Below, one piece after another: positions 34,479 to 46,196 of a stretch of 64,000 bases of DNA (the stretch's first letter is position 1; every line of letters starts with the position of its first letter). Under the pieces are notes generated by a model. That model did not search any database, was not told the DNA's origin, and saw only the letters and a program-made list of their open reading frames with translations. Made by a program: the position numbers and the translations under genes. The stretch spans positions 17,957,366-18,021,365 of the forward strand of contig NC_088777.1 of assembly GCF_954871325.1 (NCBI RefSeq), written 5' to 3'. This DNA comes from Gordionus sp. m RMFG-2023. Its lineage: Eukaryota > Nematomorpha > Gordioida > Chordodea > Parachordodidae.

Positions 34479-35226
34479 TTTAGGGTTAGCATTAGGGTTA
34501 GAGATAGGGTTAGGCATAGGATTAGGGTTAGGGTTAAGGTTAAAGTTAGGGTTAGAGTTTGGGGTAGGGTTAGGGTTAAGGTTAGGGTTAGGGTTAATGT
34601 TAGGGTTAATATTAGGGTTAGGGTTAGGATTAGGGTTATGGTTAGGGTTAAGGGTTAGGATAGGGTTAATGGTTAGGGTTAGGGTTAGGGTGAGGGTTAA
34701 GGTCAGCGTTAGTGTTAGGGTTAGGGTTGGGGTTAGGGTTGGGGTTAGGATTAGGGTTAGGGTTAGGATTAAGGATTATGTTAATGTTAGGGTTAGGGTT
34801 AGGGTTAGGGTTAGGGTTACGCTTAGGGTTAGGGTTAGGGTTAGGGTTAGGGTTATGGTTAATTTTAGGGTTAGGGTTAGGGTTAGGGTTAAGGATAGAG
34901 TTAATGTTAGGGTTAAGGTTAAGTTTGAGGTTAGGATTATGGTTAGGGTTAAGGTTAGGGTTAGGGTTAGAGTTAAGATTACTGTTAGGGTTAGGGTTAA
35001 TGTTAGGGTTAGGGTTATGGTTAGGGTTATTGTTAGGGTTAATGTTAGGGTTATGGTTAGGGTTAGGGTTAGGTTTAGGGTTAGTGTTAGGGTTAGGGTT
35101 AGTGTTAAGGTTAGGGTTAATGTTAGGGTTAGAGTTACGGTTACAGTTAGGGTTAGGGTTAAAGTTAGGGTTAAGGTTAAGGTTAGGGTTATGGTTAAGG
35201 TTAGGGTTAATGTTAGGGTTAGGGTT
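34479..35226 (+). repeat. T-block of the type repeated at 54.8, 58.0, 60.1 and 63.3 kb
   Basis: H, W, N, then AAGGTCAGCGTTAGTG, two GTTGGGG units, D (ATTATG), TTACGCTTAGGG, a second D (GATAGAG), C and a GTTATTGTTAGGG segment. K is replaced by TTAGTGTTAAGG. The tail is standard. Confidence 0.92.
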
Positions 35227-35597
35227 AACTTATAATAGATATCTGTTAGTGCTTATTCATATATTATATCTATCCTTAATTATTTTAATTAACAATACTT
35301 CAAGTAATTTTTACTATATATTCCAAACATATGAATTTTTTAAGTAATAATTATTATTTTCACCGATTTTAGAAAATTTAATATGCTAAGACATATTTAT
35401 TAATTATTTAAGTTCATAATATGATTTTTGTAGTAAATATCTATGTCTTAGTAACTCGAAAAATTAAATAAAATAAATTTGTGAAAATCAAATAATAATT
35501 GTGCAAAATTTTCTATGAATTTTCAAAAAAATATAAGGAAAGCTGATAAATTTTTAGCTTAATTTAAAATTTATTTTGATTGAAGAAATTTAAAGCA
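35227..35597 (+). repeat. L-spacer (A, 371 bp) joined directly to a T-block
   Basis: Hairpin 1 loop is TTT. ACTCGAAAAATTAAAT and AATAAATTTGTG break the second inverted repeat. AAGCTGATAAA and TTATTTTGATTG mark the right end. There is no mini-block or S before the next H. Confidence 0.9.
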
Positions 35598-36400
35598 TTT
35601 AGGGTTAGCATTAGGGTTAGAGATAGTGTTAGGCTTATGATTAGGGTTAGGGTTAAGGTTAAAGTTAGGGTTAGAGTTTGGGGTAGGGTTAGGTTTAAGG
35701 TTAGGGTTAGGGTTAATGATAGGGTTAATATTAGGGTTAGGGTTAGGATTAAGGTTATGGTTAGGGTTAGGGGTTAGGATAGGGTTAATGGTTAATGTTA
35801 GGGTTAAGGTTAGGGTTAGGGTGAGGGTTAAGGTTAGGGTTAGTGATAGGGTTAGGGTTGGGGTTAGGGTTAGGGTTAGTGTTAAGGTTAGGGTTAGGGT
35901 TAAGGTAAAGGTTAGGGCTAATGTTAGGGTTAGGGTTAGAGTTAGGGTTACGGTTAGGATTAGGATTAGGGTTAAGGATTATGTTAATGTTAGGGTTAGG
36001 GTTAGGGTTGAGGTTAGGGTTATGGTTAGGGTTAAGGTTAGGGTTATTGTTAGAGTTAAAATTACGCTTAGGGTTAAGGTTAAGGTTAGGGTTAGGGTTA
36101 GGGTTAGGGTTAGGGTTAGGGTTAGGGTTAAGGGTTAGGTTAAGGGTTAGGTTAAGGGTTAGTGTTAGGGTTAGTGATAAAGTTAGGGTTAAGGTTAGGG
36201 TTAATGTTAGATTTAGGGTTAGAGTTAGGGTTACGGTTAGGGTTAGGGTTAAGGTTACGGTTAGGGTTAGGGTTAAGGTTAGGGTTAAGGTTAGGGTTAA
36301 GGTTAGGGTTAAGGTTAGGGTTAAGGTTAGGGTTAAGGTTAGGGTTAAGATTAGGGTTAAGGTTAGGGTTAAGGTTAGGGTTAATGTTAGGGTTAGGGTT
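35598..36400 (+). repeat. T-block with a nine-unit TTAAGGTTAGGG dodecamer run
   Basis: H is followed by GATAGTGTTAGGCTTATG, a marker shared with 55923 and 61266. W, N, D (ATTATG), C in the ATTACGC form, a perfect TTAGGG run near 36085-36128, and K follow. A 12-bp repeat starts at 36273 and recurs every 12 bp to 36369 (nine units, one with TTAAGA). Confidence 0.92.
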
Positions 36401-36771
36401 AACTTATAATAGATATCTGTTAGTGCTTATTCATATATTATATCTATCCTTAATTACTTTAATTAATAGTACTTCAAGTAATTTTTACTATATATTCCAA
36501 ACATATGAATTTTTTAAGTAATAATTATTATTTTCACCGATTTTTTAAAATTTAATATGCTAAGACATATTTATTAATTATTTAAGTGCATAATATGATT
36601 TTTGTAGTAATTATCTATGTCTTAGTAACTCGTAAAATTAAATAAAATAATTTTGTGAAAATCAAATAATAATTGTGCAAAATTTTCTATGAATTTTCAA
36701 AAAAATATAAGGAAAGCTGATAAATTTTTAGCTTAATTTAAAATTTATTTTGATTGAAGAAATTTAAAGCA
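36401..36771 (+). repeat. L-spacer (A, 371 bp) joined directly to a T-block
   Basis: CACCGATTTTTTAAAA form in the middle and AAGCTGATAAA near the right end. Second inverted repeat intact. Confidence 0.9.
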
Positions 36772-37574
36772 TTTAGGGTTAGCATTAGGGTTAGAGATAG
36801 GGTTAGGGATATGATTAGGGTTAGGGTTAAGGTTAAAGTTAGGGTAAGAGTTTGGGGTAGGGTTAGGTTTAAGGTTAGGGTTAGGGTTAATGTTAGGGTT
36901 AATATTAGGGTTAGGGTTAGGTTTAAGGTTATGGTTAGGGTTAGGGGTTAGGATAGGGTTAATGGTTAATGTTAGGGTTAAGGTTAGGGTTAGGGGTTAG
37001 GATAGGGTTAATGGTTAATGTTAGGGTTAAGGTTAAAGTTAGGGTGAGGGTTAAGGTTAGGGTTAGTGATAGGGTTAGGGTTGGGGTTAGGGTTAGGGTT
37101 AGTGTTAAGGTTAGGGTTAGGGTTAAGGTAAAGGTTAGGGCTAATGTTAGGGTTAGGGTTAGAGTTAGGGTTACGGTTAGGATTAGGATTAGGGTTAGGG
37201 TTAAGGATTATGTTAATGTTTGGGTTAGGGTTAGGGTTAGGGTTGAGGTTAGGGTTATGGTTAGGGTTATGGTTAGGGTTAAGGTTAGGGTTATTGTTAG
37301 AGTTAAAATTACGGTTAGGGTTAAGGTTAAGGTTAATGTTAGGGTTAGGGTTATGGTTAGGGTTAGGGTTAGGTTAAGGGTTAGTGATAAAGTTAGGGTT
37401 AAGGTTAGGGTTAATGTTAGGGTTAGGGTTGGAGTTAGGGTTAGGGTTAGGGTTAGGGTTAGGGTTACGGTTAGGGTTAGAGTTATGGTTAGGGTATGGT
37501 TTAGGGTTAGGGTTAGGGTTAAGGTTAAGGTTAGGGTTATGGTTAAGATTAGGGTTAATGTTAGGGTTAGGGTT
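36772..37574 (+). repeat. T-block with duplicated N region
   Basis: H is followed by GGGATATGATT. N occurs twice, near 36951 and 37001, as a local ~50 bp tandem copy. D (ATTATG) and C follow. K is approached through GGTTAAGGGTTAGTGATAAAG, which slips the hexamer register. GGGTATGGTTTAGGG and the tail end the block. Confidence 0.9.
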
Positions 37575-38345
37575 AACTTATCATAGATATCTGTTAGTGC
37601 TTATTCATATATTATATCTATCCTTAATTATTTTAATTAACAATACTTCAAGTAATTTTTACTATATATTCCAAACATATGAATTTTTTAAGTAATAATT
37701 ATTATTTTCACCGATTTTAGAAAATTTAATATGCTAAGACATATTTATTAATTATTTAAGTGCATAATATGATTTTTGGTAATTAGCTATGTCTTATTAA
37801 CTCGTAAAATTAAATAAAATAATTTTGTGAAAACCAAATAATAATTGTGCAAAATCATCTATGATTTTTCAAAAAAATATTAGGAAAGCAGATTAAATCT
37901 TTAGCTTTTTTTAAATTTTATTTTGATTGAAGAAATTTAAAGTATTTAGAGTTAAGGTTAGGGTTAGCGTTCGGGTTAACTTACACAAGATATCTGTTAG
38001 TGCTATTTCATATATTATATCTATCCTTTATTACTCTATTTAACAGTACTTCAAGTTATTTTTACTCTATTCCCAACATATGAATTTTTTAAGTAATATT
38101 TATTATTTTTACCGATTTAAGAAAATATTATATGCTAAGACATATTTATTAAATATTTAAGTGCATAATATAATTTTTGTAGAATTATTTATGTCTTAGT
38201 AACTCGAAAAATTAAATAAAATAATTTTGTGAAAATCAAATAATAATTGTGCAAAATTTTCTATGAATTTTCAAAAAATTATAAGGAAAGCTGATAAATT
38301 TTTAGCTTAATTCAAAATTTATTTTGATTGAAGAAATTTAAAGCA
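37575..38345 (+). repeat. Linker: L (A) + mini + diverged full-length L in the S position
   Basis: L 37575-37944 (ATCATAG start), mini 37945-37977 with TTCGGG, then a 368-bp L at 37978-38345 where an S is expected. The second L is the most diverged spacer in the window: CACAAGATATC, CCTTTATTACTCTATTTAAC, TTTTTACCGATTTAAG, ATAATATAATTTTTG. Confidence 0.9.
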
Positions 38346-39048
38346 TTTAGGGTTAGCATTAGGGTTAGAGATAGGGTTAGGCGTATGATTAGGGTTAGGG
38401 TTAAGGTTAAAGTTAGGGTTAGAGTTTGGGGTAGGGTTAGGTTTAAGGTTAGGGTTAGGGTTAATGTTAGGGTTAATATTAGGGTTAGGGTTAGGATTAA
38501 GGTTATGGTTAGGGTTAGGGGTTAGGATAGGGTTAATGGTTAATGTTAGGGTTAAGGTTAGGGTGAGGGTTAAGGTTAGGGTTAGTGATAGGGTTAGGGT
38601 TGGGGTTGGGGTTAGGGTTAGGGTAAGTGTTAAGGTTAGGGTTAGGGTTAAGGTAAAGGTTAGGGCTAATGTTAGGGTTAGGGTTAGAGTTAGGGTTACG
38701 GTTAGGATTTGGATTAGGGTTAAGGATTATGTTAATGTTAGGGTTAGGGTTAGGGAGGTTAGGGTTATGGTTAGGGTTATGGTTAGGGTTAAGGTTAGGG
38801 TTATTGTTAGAGTTAAAATTACGGTTAGGGTTAAGGTTAAGGTTAATGTTAGGGTTAGGGTTATGGTTAGGGTTAGGGTTAGGTTAAGGGTTAGTGTTAG
38901 GGTTAGTGATAAAGTTAGGGTTAAGGTTAGGGTTAATGTTAGATTTAGGGTTAGAGTTAGGGTTACGGTTAGGGTTAGGGTTAAGGTTACGGTTAGGGTT
39001 AGGGTTAAGGTTAGGGTTAAGGTTAGGGTTAATGTTAGGGTTAGGGTT
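38346..39048 (+). repeat. T-block with D, C, K and short dodecamer run
   Basis: H is followed by GGCGTATGATT. W, N, GTTGGGGTTGGGG, D (ATTATG), an irregular GGGAGGTTAGGG near 38753, C and K follow. The tail has two TTAAGGTTAGGG units (39005, 39017), against six to nine in the related blocks. Confidence 0.9.
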
Positions 39049-39611
39049 AACTTATAATAGATATCTGTTAGTGCTTATTCATATATTATATCTATCCTTA
39101 ATTACTTTAATTAATAGTACTTCAAGTAATTTTTACTATATATTCCAAACATATGAATTTTTTGAGTAATAATTATTATTTTCACCGATTTTTTAAAATT
39201 TAATATGCTAAGACATATTTATTAATTATTTAAGTGCATAATATGATTTTTGTAGTAATTATCTATGTCTTAGTAACTCGTAAAATTAAATAAAATAATT
39301 TTGTGAAAATCAAATAATAATTGTGCAAAATTTTCTATGTTTTTCAAAAAAATTTAAGGAAAGCAAATAAATTTTTAGCTTAATTTAAAATTAATTTCGA
39401 TTGAAGAAATTTAAAGAATTTAGGGTTAGGGTTAGGGTTAGCGTTAGGGTTAACCTACAGTGGATATCTGTTAGTGCTATTTCATATATTTTATCTAAAA
39501 TCAAATAATAATTGTGCAAAATTTTCTATGATTTTTTAAAAAAATATAAGGAAAGCATATAAAATTTTAAGCTTTTATTAAAATTTATTTTGATTGAAGA
39601 AATTTAAAGCA
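39049..39611 (+). repeat. Linker: L (A) + mini + S
   Basis: L 39049-39418, with one base missing in CTATGTTTTTC, and AAATTAATTTCG near the right end. Mini 39419-39451. S 39452-39611 starts AACCTACAGTGG, a subtype shared with 56963, 59137 and 62286. Confidence 0.9.
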
Positions 39612-40467
39612 TTTAGGGTTAGCATTAGGGTTAGAGATAGGGTTAGGCATAGGATTAGGGTTAGGGTTAAGGTTAAAGTTAGGGTTAGAGTTTGGGGTAG
39701 GGTTAGGGTTAAGGTTAGGGTTAGGGTTAATGTTAGGGTTAATATTAGGGTTAGGGTTAGGATTAGGGTTATGGTTAGGGTTAGGGGTTAGGATAGGGTT
39801 AATGGTTAGGGTTAGGGTTAGGGTGAGGGTTAAGGTCAGGGTTAGTGTTAGGGTTAGGGTTGGGGTTAGGATTAGGGTTAGGGTTAGGATTAAGGATTAT
39901 GTAAATGTTAGGGTTAGGGTTGAGGTTAGGGTTATGGTTAGGGTTATGGTTATGGTTAAGGTTAGGGTTAGGGTTAGAGTTAAAATTACGGTTAGGGTTA
40001 GTGTTAAAGTTAAGGTTAGGGTTAATGTTAGGTTTAGGGTTATGGTTAGGGTTAAGGTTAATTTTAGGGTTAGGGTTAGGGTTAGGGTTAGGGATAGAGT
40101 TAATGTTAGGGTTAAGGTTAAGGTTGAGGTTAGGATTATGGTTAGAGTTAAGGTTAGGGTTAGGGTTAGAGTTAAGATTACTGTTAGGGTTAGGGTTAAG
40201 GTTAGGGTTAATGTTAGGGTTAGGGTTATGGTTAGGGTTATAGTTAGGTTTAGGGTTAGTGTTAGAGTTAGGGTTAGTGATAAAGTTAGGGTTAAGGTTA
40301 GGGTTAATGTTAGGGTTAGGGTTAGAGTTAGGGTTAGGGTTAGGGTTAGGGTTAGGGTTAGGGTTACGGTTAGGGTTAGGGTTATGGTTAGGGTATAGTT
40401 TAGGGTTAGGGTTAAGGTTAAGGTTAGGGTTATGGTTAAGATTAGGGTTAATGTTAGGGTTAGGGTT
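39612..40467 (+). repeat. T-block with two D-C passes and K
   Basis: H, W, N and AAGGTCAGGG, then D (ATTATG, with GTAAATG) and C (ATTACGG), then a second pass with GGGATAGAGTTAATG and C (ATTACTG), then K near 40277. It combines the A-type pass of the 2030 block with a GATAGAG-type pass. The tail carries GGGTATAGTTTAGGG. Confidence 0.9.
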
Positions 40468-41032
40468 AACTTATCATAGATATCTATTAGTGCTTATTCC
40501 TATATTATATCTATCCTTAATTACTTTAATTAACAGTACTTCAAGTAATTTTTACTATATATTCCAAACATATGAATTTTTTAATTAATATTTATTATTT
40601 TCACAGATTTTAGAAAATTTTATATGCTAAGACATATTTTATATTTATTTCAGTGCATAATATGATTTTTGTAGAAATTAGCTATGTCTTAGTATCTCGT
40701 AAAATTAAATAAAATAATTTTGTAAAAATCAAATAATAATTGTGCAAAATCCTTTATGATTTTTTAAAAAAAATATAAGGAAAGCAGATAAAATTTTAGC
40801 TTTTTTTAAAATTTATTTCGATTGAAGAAATTTAAAGAATTTAGTGTTAGGGTTAGGGTTAGAGTTAAGGTTAACTTACAATAGACATCTGTTAGTGCTA
40901 TTTCATATATTATATCTAAAATCAAATAATAATTGTGCAATATCCTCTATGATTTTTTAAAAAAATATAAGTAAAGTATATAAAATATTTAGCTTTTATT
41001 AAAATTTATTTTGATTGAAGAAATTTAAAGCA
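40468..41032 (+). repeat. Linker: L (A-to-B chimera) + mini + S
   Basis: L 40468-40839: type A on the left through GCTAAGACATATTTTATA, type B from ATTTCAGTGC on. It also has TTTCACAGATTTT for TTTCACCGATTTT. Mini 40840-40872, S 40873-41032. Its switch point differs from the chimera at 24279. Confidence 0.9.
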
Positions 41033-41275
41033 TTTAGGGTTAGCATTAGGGTTAGAGATAGGGATAGGCATAGGAATAGGGTTAGGGTTAAGGTTAAAGT
41101 TAGGGTTAGAGTTTGGGGTAGGGTTAGGTTAAGGTGAGGGTTAATGTTAGGGTTAATATTAGGGTTAGGATTAGGGTTATGGTTAGGGTTAGGGTTTAGG
41201 ATAGGGTTAATGGTTAGGGTTAGTGTTAGGGTTGGGGTTGGGGTTAGGGTTAGGGTTAGTGTTAGGTTTAGGGTT
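41033..41275 (+). repeat. Short T-block (243 bp)
   Basis: H (GATAGGGATAGGCATAGGAATAGG), W, N, GTTGGGGTTGGGG, then directly a TTAGGTTTAGGG end. D, C and K are missing, which fits an internal deletion. Confidence 0.9.
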
Positions 41276-41827
41276 AACTTATAATAGATATCTGTTAGTG
41301 TCTATTCATATATTATATCTATCCTTAATTACTTTAATTAACAGTACTTCAAGTATTTTTACTATATATTCCAAACATATGAATTTTTTAAGTAATAATT
41401 ATTATTTTCACCGATTTTAGAAAATTTAATATGCTAAGACATATTTATTTATTATTTAAGTTCATAATATGATTTTTGTAGTATATGTCTTAGTAACTCG
41501 TAAAATTAAATAAAATAATTTTGTGAAAAACAAATAATAATTGTGCAAAATCTTCTATGATTTTTCAAAAAAATATAAGGAAAGCAGATAAAATTTTTAA
41601 CTTAATTTAAAATTTATTTCGATTGAAGAAATTTAAAGCATTTAGGGTTAGGGTTAGCGTTAGGGTTAACTTATAATAGATATTTGTTAGTGCTATTTCA
41701 TATATTATATCTAAAATCAAATAATAATTGTGCAAAATCCTCTATGATTTTTTAAAAAAATATAAGGAAAGTATATAAAATTTTTAGCTTTTATTAAAAT
41801 TTATTTTGATTGAAGAAATTTAAAGCA
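41276..41827 (+). repeat. Linker: L (A, 365 bp) + mini + S
   Basis: L 41276-41640 has the GTGTCTATTCAT and GTAGTATATGTC markers of the spacers at 6117 and 10863. Mini 41641-41667, S 41668-41827 (AACTTATAATAGATATTTG). Confidence 0.9.
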
Positions 41828-43361
41828 TTTAAGGTTAGCATTAGTGTTAGAGATAGGGTTAGGCATAGGATTAGGGTTAGGGTTAAGGTTAAAGTTAGGG
41901 TTAGAGTTTGGGGTAGGGTTAGAGTTAAGGTTAGGGTTAGGGTTAATGTTAGGGTTAATGTTAGGGTTAATATTAGGGTTAGGGTTAGGATTAGGGTTAT
42001 AGTTAGGGTTAGGGTTAGGGTTTAGGATAGGGTTAATGGTTAGGGTTAGGGTTAGGTTTAGGGTTAGTGTTAAGGTTAGGGTTAGTGATAAAGTTAGGGT
42101 TAAGGTTAGGGTTAATGTTAGGGTTAGGGTTAGAGTTAGGGTTAGGGTTAGGGTTAGGGTTACGGTTAGGGTTAGGGTTATGGTTAGGGTATGGTTTATG
42201 GTTAGGGTTAAGGTTAGGGTTAGGGTTAAGGTTAGGGTTAGTGTTAGGGTTGGGGTTGGGGTTAGAGTTAGGGTTACGGTTAGGGTTAGGATTAGGGTTA
42301 GGGTTAAGGATAGAGTTAATGTTAGGGTTAAGGTTAAGGTTGAGGTTAGGATTATGGTTAGGGTTAAGGTTAGGGTTAGGGTTAGAGTTAAGATTACTGT
42401 TAGGGTTAGGGTTAAGGTTAGGGTTAATGTTAGGGTTAGGGTTAGGGTTATGGTTAGGGTTAGGGTTAGGTTTACGGTTAGTGTTAAGGTTAGGGTTAGT
42501 GATAAAGTTAGGGTTAAGGTTAGTGTTAATGTTAGGGTTAGGGTTAGGGTTAGGGTTAGGGTTAGGGTTAGGGTTAGGGTTAATGTTAGGGTTAAGGTTA
42601 AGGTTGAGGTTAGGATTATGGTTAGGGTTAAGGTTAGGGTTAGGGTTAGAGTTAAGATTACTGTTAGGGTTAGGGCTAAGGTTAGGGTTAATGTTAGGGT
42701 TAGGGTTATGGTTAGGGTTATGGTTAGGTTTAGGGTTAGTGTTAAGGTTAGGGTTAGGGTTAGAGTTAAGATTACTGTTAGGGTTAGGGTTAAGGTTAGG
42801 GTTAATGTTAGCGTTAGGGTTATGGTTAGGGTTAGGGTTAGGTTTACGGTTAGTGTTAAGGTTAGGGTTAGTGATAAAGTTAGGGTTAAGGTTAGTGTTA
42901 ATGTTAGGGTTAGGGTTAGAGTTAGGGTTAGGATTAGGGTTAGGGTTAGGGTTAAGGATAGAGTTAATGTTAGGGTTAAGGTTAAGGTTGAGGTTAGGAT
43001 TATGGTTAGGGTTAAGGTTAGGGTTAGGGTTAGAGTTAAGATTACTGTTAGGGTTAGGGTTAAGGTTAGTGTTAATGATAGGGTTAGGGTTAGGGTTAGG
43101 GTTAGGGTTAGGGTTACGGTTAGGGTTAGGGTTATGGTTAGGGTATGGTTTAGGGTTAGGATTAGGGTTAATGTTAAGGTTAGGGTTATGGTTAAGGTTA
43201 GGGTTAGGGTTAGTGTTAGAGTTAGGGTTAGGGTTAGGGTTAGGGTTAGGGTTACCGTTAGGGTTAGGGTTATGGTTAGGGTATGGTTTAGGGTTAGGAT
43301 TAGGGTTAATGTTAAGGTTAGGGTTATGGTTAAGGTTAGGGTTAATGTTAGGGTTAGGGTT
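41828..43361 (+). repeat. T-block, 1.5 kb, multiple K passes
   Basis: H is TTTAAGGTTAGCATTAGTG. After N the block cycles through K near 42085, D near 42306, C near 42386, K near 42498, C near 42646 and 42767, K near 42869, D near 42955 and C near 43037. The last part, with GGGTATGGTTTAGGGTTAGG, occurs twice (43141 and 43279). It is the most reshuffled block. Confidence 0.92.
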
Positions 43362-44606
43362 AACTTATCATAGATATCTGTTAGTGCTTATTCATATATT
43401 ATATCTATCCTTAATTACTTTAATTAACAATACTTCAAGTAATTTTTACTATATATTCCTAACATATGAATTTTTTAGGTAATATTTATTATTTTCACCC
43501 ATTTTAGAAAATTTAATATGCTAAGACATATTTATTAATTATTTAAGTGCATAATATGATTTTTGTAGTAAATATCTATGTCTTAGTAACTCGTAAAATT
43601 AAATAAAATAATTTTGTGAAAATCAAATAATAATTGTGCAAAATCTTCTATGATTTTTCAAAAAAATATAAGGAAAGCAGATAAAATTTTTAGCTTAATT
43701 TAAAATTTATTTCGATTGAAGAAATTTAAAGCATTTAGGGTTAGGGTTAGGGTTAGCGTTAGGGTTAACCTACAATAGATATCTGTTAGTGCTATTTCAT
43801 ATATTTTATCTAAAATCAAATAATAATTGTGCAAAATCTTCTATGATTTTTTAAAAAAATATAAGGAAAGCATATAAAATTTTAAGCTTTTATTAAAATT
43901 TATTTTGATTGAAGAAATTTAAAGCATTTAGGGTTAGCATTAGGGTTAGAGATAGGGTTAGGTTTAAGGCTAGGGTTACGGTTAGTGTTAAGGTTTAAGT
44001 TAATGTTAGGGTTAGGGCAAAAGGTAGGGTTAATGTTAAGGTTAGGGTTAACTTACAATAATCTGTTAATGCTATTTCATATATTATATCTATTATTAAT
44101 TACTATAATTAACAGTACTTCAAGTAATTTTTACTATGTTCCCAACATATGAATTTTTTAATTAATATTTATTATTTTCACCGATTTTAGAAAATTTAAT
44201 ATGCTACATATTTTATAATTATTTCAGTGCATAATATGATTTTTGTAGAAATTAGCTATGTCTTAGTATCTCCTAAAATTAAATAAAATAATTTTGTAAA
44301 AATCAAATAATAATTGTGCAAAATCCTTTATGTTTTTTTAAAAAAAATATAAGGAAAGCAGATAAAATTTTAGCTTTTTTTAAAATTTATTTCGATTGAA
44401 GAAATTTAAAGAATTTAGTGTTAGGGTTAGGGTTAGAGTTAGGGTTAACTTACAATAGACATCTGTTAGTGCTATTTCATATATTATATCTAAAATCAAA
44501 TAATAATTGTGCAAAATCCTCTATGATTTTTTAAAAAAATATAAGGAAAGTATATAAAATATTTAGCTTTTATTAAAATTTATTTTGATTGAAAAAATTT
44601 AAAGCA
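43362..44606 (+). repeat. Double linker: L (A) + mini + S + Q-block + L (B) + mini + S
   Basis: L 43362-43733 (ATCATAG start, TTTTTTAGGTAATA), mini 43734-43766, S 43767-43926 (AACCTACAATAG), Q-block 43927-44049 with GGTTTAAGGCTAGGG, L (B) 44050-44413, mini 44414-44446, S 44447-44606. Confidence 0.9.
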
Positions 44607-45356
44607 TTTAGGGTTAGCATTAGGGTTAGAGATAGGGTTAGGCATAGGATTAGGGTTAGGGTTAAGGTTAAAGTTAGGGTTAGAGTTTGGGGTAGGGTTA
44701 GGGTTAAGGTTAGGGTTAATGTTAGGGTTAATATTAGGGTTAAAGTTAGGATTAGGGTTTATGGTTAGGGTTAGGGTTTAGGATAGGGTTAATGGTTAGG
44801 GTTAGGGTTAAGGTTAGGGTTAGGGTTTAGGTTAGAGTTAGTGTTAGGGTTAGGGTTGGCGTTGGGGTTAGGGTTAGGGTTAGTGTTAAGGTTAGGGTTA
44901 GGGATAAGGTTAGGGTTAGGGTTAAGGTTAGGGTTAATGTTAGGTTTAGGGTTAGGGTAAGAGTTAGGGTTAGGGTTAAGGGTTAGGGTTAGGGTTAAGG
45001 TTAGGGTTAGGGTTTGGATTAGGGTTAGGGTTAGGGTTAGGGTTAGGGTTAGGGTTAGGGTTAGGGTTAAGGATAGAGTTAATGTTAGGGTTAAGGTTAA
45101 GGTTGAGGTTAGGATTATGTTTAGGGTTAAGTTTAGGGTTAGGGTTAGAGTTAAGATTACTGTTAGGGTTAGGGTTAAGGTTAGGGTTAATGTTAGGGTT
45201 AGGGTTATGGTTAGGGTTAGGTTTAGGGTTAGGGTTAGGGTTAGTGATAAAGTTAGGGTTAAGGCTAGGGTTACGGTTAGTGTTAAGGTTTAAGTTAATG
45301 TTAGGGTTAGGGCAAAAGGTAGGGTTAATGTTAAGGTTAGGGTTAGCGTTAGGGTT
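44607..45356 (+). repeat. T-block with Q tail
   Basis: Same type as 24841 and 32894. H, W, N, GTTGGCGTTGGGG, a perfect TTAGGG run near 45017-45067 and D, C, K follow. TTAGTG is missing before K. Q and TTAGCG end the block. Confidence 0.9.
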
Positions 45357-46196
45357 AACTTACAATAGATATCTGTTAGTGCTATTTCATATATTTTATC
45401 TAAAATCAAATAATAATTGTACAAAATCTTCTATGATTTTTTAAAAAAATATAAGGAAAGCATATCAAATTTTAAGCTTTTATTAAAATTTATTTTGATT
45501 GAAGAAATTTAAAGCATTTAGGGTTAGCATTAGGGTTAGAGATAGGGTTAGGGTTAAGGCTAGGGTTACGGTTAGTATTTAGGTTTAAGTTAATGTTAGG
45601 GTTAGGGCAAAAGGTAGGGTTAATGTTAAGGTTAGGGTTAACTTACAATAATCTGTTAATGCTATTTCATATATTATATCTATTATTAATTACTATAATT
45701 AACAGTACTTCAAGTAATTTTTACTATGTTCCCAACATATGAATTTTTAAATTAATATTGATTATTTTCACCGATTTTAGAAAATTTAATATGCAACATA
45801 TTTTATAATTATTTCAGTGCATAATATGATTTTTGTAGAAATTAGCTATGTCTTAGTATCTCGTAAAATTAAATAAAATAATTTTGTAAAAATCAAATAA
45901 TAATTGTGCAAAATCCTTTATGATTTTTTAAAAAAAATATAAGGAAAGCAGATAAAATTTTAGCTTTTTTTAAAATTTATTTCGATTGAAGAAATTTAAA
46001 GAATTTAGTGTTAGGGTTAGGGTTAGAGTTAGGGTTAACTTACAATAGACATCTGTTAGTGCTATTTCATATATTATATCTAAAATCAAATAATAATTGT
46101 GCAAAATCCTCTATGATTTTTTAAAAAAATATAAGGAAAGTATATAAAATATTTAACTTTTATTAAAATTTATTTTGATTGAATAAATTTAAAGCA
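45357..46196 (+). repeat. Linker: S + Q-block + L (B) + mini + S
   Basis: S 45357-45516 (TTGTACAAAATC), Q-block 45517-45639 with TTAGTATTTAGG, L (B) 45640-46003, mini 46004-46036, S 46037-46196 ending GAATAAATTTAAAGCA. The left edge of the 4.87 kb duplication lies in the L near 45919-45938. Confidence 0.9.

Noticed and set aside
41828-43482. Long open frames encoding Val-Arg/Val-Lys or Leu-Gly repeats (up to about 470 codons)
   Set aside because: Two of the three + frames are open at once because the period is 6 bp and lacks stops in those frames. Frames end in the spacers. Nothing indicates a start, introns or a domain.
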